From positions 682,001-746,000 of the forward strand of contig JASJOG010000137.1 of assembly GCA_030142905.1 (NCBI GenBank): 64,000 bases of DNA. The letters run 5' to 3'. This document shows, in pieces, positions 50,881 through 60,900 of the stretch; within the stretch, counting starts at the first letter, position 1, and every line of letters starts with the position of its first letter. A model generated the notes under the pieces. The model was not told the DNA's origin, ran no database searches, and saw only the letters and a list, made by a program, of their open reading frames with translations. The DNA is from Heliopora coerulea. Its lineage: Eukaryota; Cnidaria; Anthozoa; Scleralcyonacea; Helioporidae. The translations under genes and the position numbers were made by a program.

Positions 50881-53800
50881 TATATATTTCTAAAATTCAT
50901 TAATAAGTCACGAGGAAAATCCAAAAGAACATCATAACCGTGTCGGTCTTTATATGTTATAAAGACCCATGTGACTTTATGTGTGAAGAAGAAGTTCATT
51001 TTTCTCGGTTTCCGAAATATAAATTTCCAAACTTTCTTCGGAAATTAGCGTATTAGGAGGTTCATTTTAGAAGGCATCTAAAAAACTCGCAACTCGTGCT
51101 TTATCGGATCTAAAACACTCGGTTATCGCCTCGTGTTTTAAATCCCGATAAAGCACTCCTGTTCGGTTTTTAAATATTACATATATATCTATATCTATAT
51201 CTATCTATCTATCTGTCTGTCTGTTAGTCTGTCTATCTATGTATCTATCTATCTATATATATATATATATATATTTACGAGGAAAGTGTTGGTTTACGAA
51301 ATGCAAGAGTGCTCAATACCATATAGGTAGAGCAAATAGTCATAGCAATAGTATTTCGCTTACTTCAAAGCCGCAACAGTCTGTTTCATCCGTGGGGAAT
51401 CTTCAGGCGGAAAAGGCAGATTTCGAAATGCGGGCCGCCTGAAGATTCCCCACGGATGAAACAGACTGTTGCGGCTTTGAGGTAAGCAAACTACGATTGC
51501 TATTATATATATATATGGTCTAAGTTGCAAATGAATAGAAAACATTCCTTTAGTGGTTGTATACAAGTTCACATCAATCATTTGTCGAAACAATCATGTA
51601 AAGTTATCAGTTAAAGACAAACCACAAAGGGCTCATCAGTTGTCTACCAAGGCGACTATACTCACAAAATCGTCAAATAACAGTGTTGCTCTACCAATCC
51701 GTAACAGTTCCGAAAACACTGCACCATAAACAATATTGGAAGGAATATTACTTGAAAGATCTGGCATACGTACCATCGAAAATGGAAAAGCATCCCTCTT
51801 ATCAAACAACTTATACACAAAAATTTTTTTTGAATCACGATATCAAGTTCAAGAAATGTAGCACTCGTACCTAAGTGTTCGCACTTCAGCTACAAATCCT
51901 TTGGGTAGATCTCCGATCTGTGTTTCTCAAACTCAAATCCATCATTTAAGCATGCCATGTCGTCGATAAATCTTGAACAACCATTCAATTTCAGTGCTGC
52001 AACTGGTTTGGAATTTATAACTTTTGAAACAAAACTGCTCTCGTACCAGGCCAAATAGAGGTTAGTCCAAAATGATGCGGGATCAATACCCGTAGGTATC
52101 CCAATTTTTTGCAGAAGGCACAGATTACGCACTAGAAAATAGCATTTCTCAACTAGATGTTTCACAACTTCTTTTAGAGACAATTTTGAAAAGTTTATTA
52201 TTCCGGATGGTATGTTTGACCAGTATGCAGGAAATTTATATACGTAGTCTCAAAATAAAATTGCCAGTCATCAAGTGCACAAAACTGTCATGTCATATTC
52301 AAGTTTATATACCTTATTATGGCCATTTTGAACATTTGCTGGGCTCTAATATTCAGTACTAAATTATGAGAGGGAAAAGTGATAGAAATGATGGAAAAAG
52401 GAAAAGCTTCACGTAAAGACGAGACACGGGAGGCAAAAATGGCTAGCAGCCAAAACATAAAACAAATATTGTAAGTATATTCACCAAACTATCTCAGATC
52501 AATCTATGATATAATTCGCGGCTACATGTGGATATTGTTTCCATGGCAGCAAATAATATCCATATTTGACAACGTAATCATGAAATTTGGAATTATGAAA
52601 AAACTGTCCATATACAATGTCGTAATAGATTGGGGATTGTGACTGGTTAGTTAGAAAATTCTGGCCTAATGTACAAGGAAGTGCAAAATGTTCGAGTGTT
52701 TTTTCCTTTGATGAAGATCAAGGTTGGCGAACGATCCCGCAGTACATGGTCAGTTAAATTGTCGGTTGACTCTACTTACCACTTCATTTGATAATTATTT
52801 TGAAAGTGAGAAAATTTTCGTTGGAGAAGGTACCAACAATCACCTTCATTACCATTCATAGGGTTTAAATAAACTTTTTTCAGTTTTTACTAAAATGTCT
52901 CTATATTTACTATAACAGTCCGTAAGCGTTCACGTAAACGTAAGGCATATAAGTAAGAATCTGTTGCATAAATGTATAGTTTGATAATTGAACATGACGA
53001 AAAAGAAGAATAAAATTAAGTTTGTCTTAAGGTGGCTCAATACGTGCAGTTTTATCAAAAGTTGAAGAATGCAAGTCATACTCTAAATATTGCTCAATAA
53101 ATAGTTTTCTGGAGAATAAAACAGTGTAATATGAACAATGACAATAATGGAGTTTCAAAATGGTTTCTAAGTACCATTTGGTGCGATTTAACTGGTAAAC
53201 GAGCACGGTAACTTCAATTTTGTTTTTCATTAATATTTCTGAGATATGTTTTGGAAATGTGGGAGCTTGGAGATGAACATTCTTCAAGCTCTATCATCGG
53301 AAAAACGATTTGTGAGAAACAGACGGGGATCGAACTCGCAACCTTCTGATGACCGGTTAGACGGTCTAACCATTGAGCTGCCAAGATTCAGATGGTGAGC
53401 CAAGGTGCCAGTTCGACATATGTGCGACCTCAGCGGATGCCAATATATGTGGAAGTTGCTCCTTAGCTCACCATCTGAGTCTTGGCAGCTCAATAGTCAG
53501 AGCATCTCGCCGGTCATCAGAAGGATGCGGGTTCGATCCTCGTCTAGGGCTCAGAAATCGTTTTTCTCAGGGTAGAACTTGACGAACATTCATCTATCAT
53601 TCATTAATCTTTCTCTTATTATATGGACAATTGTTTGGCAGATTTTAAAATCATTCTGTAGTCATTTTTTTTTTTCAAAAGGAAAAAAAGTTTTAACTTT
53701 TTACAAAGATTGGACATTATAGAATTTTTTAAAATTTGGCATAACGGCATAATTTAATATAAAATATGCAAAATTCCAGCATAGCTTAGCCGCCAAAATA

Positions 53801-54954
53801 CAGAAATATATTTCTTTTTGTTGAAGAATCTGAAAATTTTGTGACGTCAGCAATCTTCACGCTTCATCCATGAAATTCGAGCAACCGAAAGTAGCATGCG
53901 TCACGAAATAATGATACGCTTCCGGGTATTTGCTGTGATGGTGAAAGAACGGAAGGTATAAAGGAATCTACTGAACTAGCGCGGCAGCCTTCGGCAAATA
54001 CTGGATTCTTTGGCTATGTCAAAGAGATTTGTCGTGAACTCTAACTACCGCATGTCTGAATACAATCGAGAACATTTAAAATGCTCGCAAAGCGATTAGA
54101 TTTCATTACGTAGCTGAAATGAACATAATGGCCGAACCGTCTACCTGACGTTGCTATGAAATTCGTTGACAAATTTAAGCAAAGACAATTTAAGTTGTAA
54201 TCCGTAAGTCCATATTTACTACGGTGCAGAAAAGTACGAATAGACAGTATTCAAGATACAGCAACTGCTTGTCACTCGAGGTTTGTTCGATCTTACTGTG
54301 GATGGCTTCAAGCTGAGTCCGGCAATGATTCCTCTTCCGGCTTGTCGGGACAAATTGGATAGGTCTTCATATGCAGTTCCACTTCTTGCTATGATTTTGG
54401 TGATAGCTTTTTTAATTACTTCTGTGTTTGATTGGATCGTATAAGTTGCGTTTTGAATCGCATAACTCTGGATCAAATTGAGTACATCTCAAAACTTTTT
54501 ATGGAGTCTTGACTATTAGATTTCATGAAAACTTCCAGGCTACTCTCATTTTGTTTTGTTAAGTGTTCACTGTGCTGAAGTATGGTCGCTGTTGAGCTCG
54601 CCTTCATCGCACCGGAACCCTAGTTTCCTCTTCTTGCCAGGAATTTTTATTTTTCTACATTCTCTCCACCTTTTCCTTGCTTTACTCGAAACTCTTTGAC
54701 TTTGCAAACTTAACTTTACTATTTCTAACCACTTGCAGTACACCAAACGGATTTGTTTCCGTGTTTGGGCTCTTTAATTTTGCCATATTTATGTTGTTCG
54801 GCAATTGCTTCTGAAACTTTCCTTATATTGTGAGTAGTCTCGAGAGATTCTGTGATCCCTCGCAGTGGTGTGTCCATATGACGGCACGCGTAAAGTTAAG
54901 TGAAAAATTATAGATTGAGCACCTTAAGTACGTTCAAGTAGTTAGATGGAGAAA

Positions 54955-54989
<35 letters not shown>

Positions 54990-57900
54990 AAACAAACAAA
55001 CAAACAAATAAACAAATAAAATATATAAATAAAGAAATATTAATAAAACCAGTGATTTTCAAAACATCAATAAAGAATCACTATTGAAAATCAATTCCAG
55101 TATTCTTTTTCTCCAGCGTTTTGGTGTCCAACCATTTATCATGGAAAATATATTACATAAGTATAAGTATTTGCCTGAGGTTTTCGTAAAGACCGAGCAA
55201 CTAAGGAATGAGGACCGTGTGAAAAAATCGAAGCAAAATGCTTTCCCGTACAGACCGAACAAAACAGGTTAATAAGAATGTTTATAATATGGTGTTCGGT
55301 TTTCCAGAAAATTTTCTTTTGTCATTTGAGAGTAAATACAGTACCAAACACTTAATTACTGCTACCTTGGGAAACAGTATGTGTGTGCCTCCTTGCTCGG
55401 TCGCGCGGCTACAAAACACACTGTTTCCTTCGGTATTCCTTATGAGACAGTGCTAACTGTCGTTGGTTGAATTATGTTCACGAGTTCTTATCCAAATCTA
55501 AATTTATCCCGTGCGGGTTATAATTTTAAAATTGTTGCCTAAGCAGGCTGCAACAACACGTGATCAAAGCATGGGGTAAGCAAATGATTAAACTTGTCAC
55601 ATGAATTCCATTAATAAAGCACAAAGTCCAGTAACACATAAATGTTTAATCGTAATAAAAAGATCAGAGCCCAGCTCAGAATTCTAAAGTGTATCGCCAC
55701 TTCATTCCCTACTTCCAGTATCCAGGCTCATACTCGCCAGACTAATCACGCCATTTCTCCCAACGATTTTTCGATTATTTCTTCCTGCAGGTCTTCCTCT
55801 AACTTTGAACTCCTCATTCGTGAGAGTTTACTTATTTCCAAATATAAACCGTCTCTCAACGAAAATATCTCTTCCACACCTCTTTCTCTATTCTAATGCT
55901 TTCCTCTTCCGTATGCATGTCACTTCCTGTCACGCTTCCCAGTTTCCTATTGGTTAGCCGTCTAATTATGCCAATATGTAATTATAGATTCATATATATA
56001 GTTTTTTTCTCATCCCTGTAAACCTGCACTCTGAAGATGTTGCACGCGGCAACGAAACGTCAGTAAACATGTTATAAAACTTTTTGACTTGCCTATTTTA
56101 TTATGGCGATACACTTTAGAATTCTGAGCTGGGCTCTGATCTTTTTATTACGATTACGCTTTCCGCCCGGAAAATCAATAGCCAACATAAATGTTTGTTT
56201 CATACGAAGACACAAATGGGGCCTGAAGTTAAGAAAGTACGGTTTTTTATATTTTACACGATTAAATATGAGATCTTGTTGAAAGAAAAGACTCGGCAAA
56301 TACACAAAAGGCTAATAAAAATGCTGTTGCAACACTTTCTGTATTTTGTGTAGAGGTCTCAGCAGAAGAGAGAAACCTAGATAGAAACTATCGATTTCGG
56401 AGTGAACTCGTTTTCTTTTGTCTTTGTGGCTATATAGCAAAACACTTAATGTCTTGTCTCTCATGAAACAGTAAGTTTCGTTTTCCTACGGGACCAAACA
56501 TTAAATGTATGATATTTGCTAATTTATTTATTTATTTATTCACTTATTTATTAATTTATTTAATTAGTCTATCTATCTTAACTATTTCTTTCTTTCCTTC
56601 CTTCCTTCTTTCTTTCTTTCTTTCTTTCTTTTTTTATTTATTGTATTCATTTATTTATTTGGTTCTACCACAGGTATAAATAAACGTGAAAGTACTTAAA
56701 TATTTTAAGCAATCGTTATTCTGATTTTTTTCTCGCGACGTTTTTTCTTTTGTAAATTTATAAAGAAGATTCACCATGCTTGTGTCACGAGATTAGGTTA
56801 TTAACGAGTGGTCGTTGCTGTGATGAAGAATTTCAACATCGCTCGTGAAACTTTATCTTCTCGGTGTCTATGGCCTTTCCTAGTCGCTAAGCTTCATTTG
56901 CGATTTTAAATCCTTTATTGTATACTTCATCACTGAGTAAACCTTGCTTTAACTTCTGTTTGACCAGTTTTTGTTAGTTTGTATTTTTTTTATACTGTTG
57001 CTTTGCCCAGACGAGTCTTTTACATAACGTGGAAGTACTGGTTAATCTTATTTTTACGCTTGCTTATCGAAGAGTTTTTTTTTTGGTTTTATGGTGGGTT
57101 TTATGTTTTAGTTTTAAGCAGAGCCGTACCTAGGTGGTAATTCGTCCGTGGCTAATTCTGTTGAAGGCAGCCCTCGGCCCCCTCTAACGCACCCGAAGTT
57201 CCTTATATTATAAAAATTGTATACTGGTACTATCAGTATACAATTAAACGAGGTATTTCTTTAGAAACAAGTGTGCTTTTTGTATTTTTTATTACTGAAA
57301 ATGTAATTGTAAATTTAAGACACGCGCTTCCGAGCCTATATAAGCTGCAAAGTCAACAGTTAGTGGTGAGAAGTCGAGACATTTATTTAACATTTTATTT
57401 AGCCTGTATAAAGTGCAAAACATTCAGTCTAGTCAAAAAATTACCAAAAAGTCGAATTTTTGTTCCTGAAAATGTCAACCCATAAAATTTTGTACCTTGG
57501 GCAAGCACCCCACTGGACGCCCCTGGGCACGGCATTGGTTTTATGTCAAGTAATATGTTAGAATTTTGTCTCAGTATTCTAAAAGAGTTTTGTACGTACG
57601 TTATATTTGAGAAGTTGAAGATTATTGATGAAGCATGTTATTAATAGGAAGAAGGGAGTTCGAAGGAGGCCCAACGTCAAGAACTTGTTCGAACCATAGA
57701 ACTTTTGCAACAAGAAAAACAAACGGCCATCCAGGAAATGATGGGCAGCGTGGAGAGCATTATGGCAGAGAAAAACCAGTGTGAATCTGAAATAAAGAAT
57801 TTAGCTGATGAACTACAGGCTGCGAAAGTTCTGTTAACTGATCTGAAGCTCCAAAAGGAAGAGATTATTGAAAAAATGGACAAAGCATTAGAGGAAAGTG

Positions 57901-60900
57901 AAGTAAACGAGAAACGGAAGTTGGCAAATCTTAACGATGAACACAAAGCCTCGGTCGAACTGATGTTAAAAGAGCACTCTAGTGTTGTTGAAGAATTAAA
58001 ACGAGGCAAATCTGAAGCCATCGAGCTAGTAAAAAGGCAACATTCTAAGCAAATTGCTGATTTACTTGCTGCCAAAGACGATGAACACAGACAAGCCCTT
58101 GAAGAACGGGAAAAACAGTTGGACAATTTACTGTCTCAAAAGGAAGAACAAATAAAAGCTGCTTATTCTGAAAAGGTGACTTTTAGATGTAGTACGTATG
58201 TAGATGTTATTTGTCATATAAAAGCCACTTAGATAAATTTAATTACCAATCTGATAGATTATCACTAAGATTGTTAATTATGTCCATCTTTTGTTCACGG
58301 TTGCAAACAATTAACTGATTACCATGGATAAATTAAGCCGAAATCCCTGCTACTATACTATCATGATAATTAACAATTATTCGTTGAAAGCGAAATGAAT
58401 GCTGTTTCGTCTCGAGGGATTAAATGTATGCAATTGTATTAACTGCCCCTAAGGCGAATAATCGTTTCAGGTTAAATACACTGGTAATTGTTTGAAAGAA
58501 AACAGTGGACGACTTGTTTTTGCATTTACAAATGTAGCCGCCATTTTTTGAAAGAGCCTTCTGTTGTATTCACCCGTACGTGGTTATCGCGAAATATGAC
58601 ATAGTTTTTGGTTACTACGCGGAATTTTCGATAATCATTTTGTTATTATTCTAATTATGATTATTAGTGATAAGTAACAATGATTGATGAGTTAGTTCAT
58701 CTGTTTGTTTGTCGGTGCACAGGTTTTCCTGGTTACTGCTGGCAATCTTTGGTAGTTTTTGAATTTTTTGGTAGTTCATGAAGCCTTGGCCCGGAGACAA
58801 AAAATCCAACAGTTAAATTAAAAGTAGATTGTTGCATAAGTAGTCTTAAATGGAGTAGAAAAAGTATGATAATAGTATTGTACTAAAAATCAAGGTATTG
58901 ACGTTTCTAGTGAGAGTCCTTTTTCAGAGTAAATGTGAGATAAAATAAAAAACACTGGGTATTATATGGTTTGGATTTCACCTCATATTTTACTCAAAGG
59001 AGGGGCTTTCGCTAGAAATATATATTAGTCTTTTTCTCGGTTTTTTGGCCGAGTACTACCTTATTCAGAAAAAAAGCCCTCTCCTAGAATTCTATCTGCT
59101 TTCTCCTCACGGCTTAGTTCTTTAATTTATTTTTTTGTTCTCTTCTCACAAGTTCTGGAATGTAAGTGAAGAAAATCTTCATATTTCCGTGCTTCCATGC
59201 AATCACTTGCAGCTTTATTTCGCCATGTTCCCGTATCAACGTCATCAGCTTTGCTCGTACCCAAAATGTGATATTTGCAATGTCTGTTACGGCCGTACTT
59301 GACGTTTTGCTGGGCGCCCGCAATTAGTTGGGATCCCTTCTACGCCGTTGTTTTGGTAATGTGCTAGTTGTCAGAAAAACTCGTCTGTGCAAGCGGGATA
59401 CAGTCTCAGAACAGTTTTCTAGGGCGTTAGTGATCTGACAGTTTAGCGATCTATATAGAGTTATGGACTGTACATCACAAGGCTTTCTAATTTCTCTGCT
59501 GTGCATTCGTGAATTCTTTTGACTTCCTAAGTTTTTATCTTTCAAATTGATATACGCAGGTCCTATCTAGGGCAGACTTTTCCCCCATTGTTAAGACATT
59601 GCCATGCAATCTGTCAAAAACGAACAGATAAACTTTGAGATGGGCTTTCAGTCGAGTGTTCAAAATCCGTAGAAATCTGTGACTTTCTGCTGTACTGGTA
59701 GTCTTGTCACTTTTGTCGTTGATGGGTGTGAACGTTTTCTTTCATCACAATATCTCGACCAGTTATGCTACCTTAAGTTTTGGCAAAATCATACCAAATG
59801 TTTTAGCCCTGAATACGTATTCAGATTCAGGATCATCTTTTCATCTATGTTGACGACCATAATTTCACTTTACTTGCCGACAATGTTTTAAGAATTTAAA
59901 TCGCAACACAGTTGCAACATTGGTTTATATGAGGTCGAAAAGCTATCATATTTTGTACTTTTGGAGTTTTTAATGTTCTAAGATCTTGAGTTGAAAATCC
60001 CTAACAATATATTTCTTATAGTGGTATGAAGTTTTGCATTTTAATTTTAGCATTTATTTTTATTTTCATTTTATATATTTATATTTTTTTTTATTTTCAT
60101 TTTGTTAACTTGTTCAATATTTTCGTAGATGAAGGAGGTAGAACTGGCAGTTGAGGAGCAAGAATTACAGAAGCATGCCGTAGTTAAAAGAAAATTCGAA
60201 GAAATGTCAAAACTAGAGTCTCGTATCAAGGAGTTGGAAGATCAACTGCAAGAGAAGGACTCGTTGTTGCAGGACCTTGAAAAGTCGAAAACAGAGTTGG
60301 CAGGTAAGTGGACAAACAAAACATGGCTTGTCTAATCTCCATGCTGTTAAACTTTTTATGTAAATTTTTATGTAAATTTTTATGTAAATTTTAGGCGGGC
60401 AAATAAACCTTGTGGTTTATTTGCCCGCCTATTATTTCTCCTTTTACCCTGCCCAACGGCAAGGCTAACGTTGGGAAGATGTATTGGACTTAAAAAAACA
60501 AACAAACAAACAACGATCTTCAGCAGTTTTTTTGATGTTTTACATATATCCTTTGTATGTTGCCTTGCGCCTGTTTTCCAGCCTGAATTTGTCATTATTG
60601 ACGTGCATTAGCAAAAAAGTTCTTTTTGCGTTAAAAGGCTGTTAAGTCCATCTCGTCGTTTCCCGTACAGAACAGAAAAGTCAGCCCCTAGTCTACCCTT
60701 AAACTAGACGACACCCACAGAGAACAAAGTTTAGATATTAACTCCATCTATTCTGTATGAAGCCTTTACATTTAACCGTAAAAGCGCTTTTCCCCCTGAA
60801 TTTTGCATATTTTATGCACGTCTATAGAAAACAAACAGCAGAAAGGGAGAACTGCCTGTTGCGTTCTTCATGGAGACTAATGAAAATTTGTGATCAAAAC

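Noticed and set aside
57677..58126. 149-codon minus-strand Ser-rich frame
   Set aside because: It is antisense to golgin exon 10; the plus strand has splice sites and a clear coiled-coil product.
59114..59545. Two adjoining minus-strand frames
   Set aside because: No recognisable family, no ATG context or splice evidence; they lie in a golgin intron and may be an old relic.
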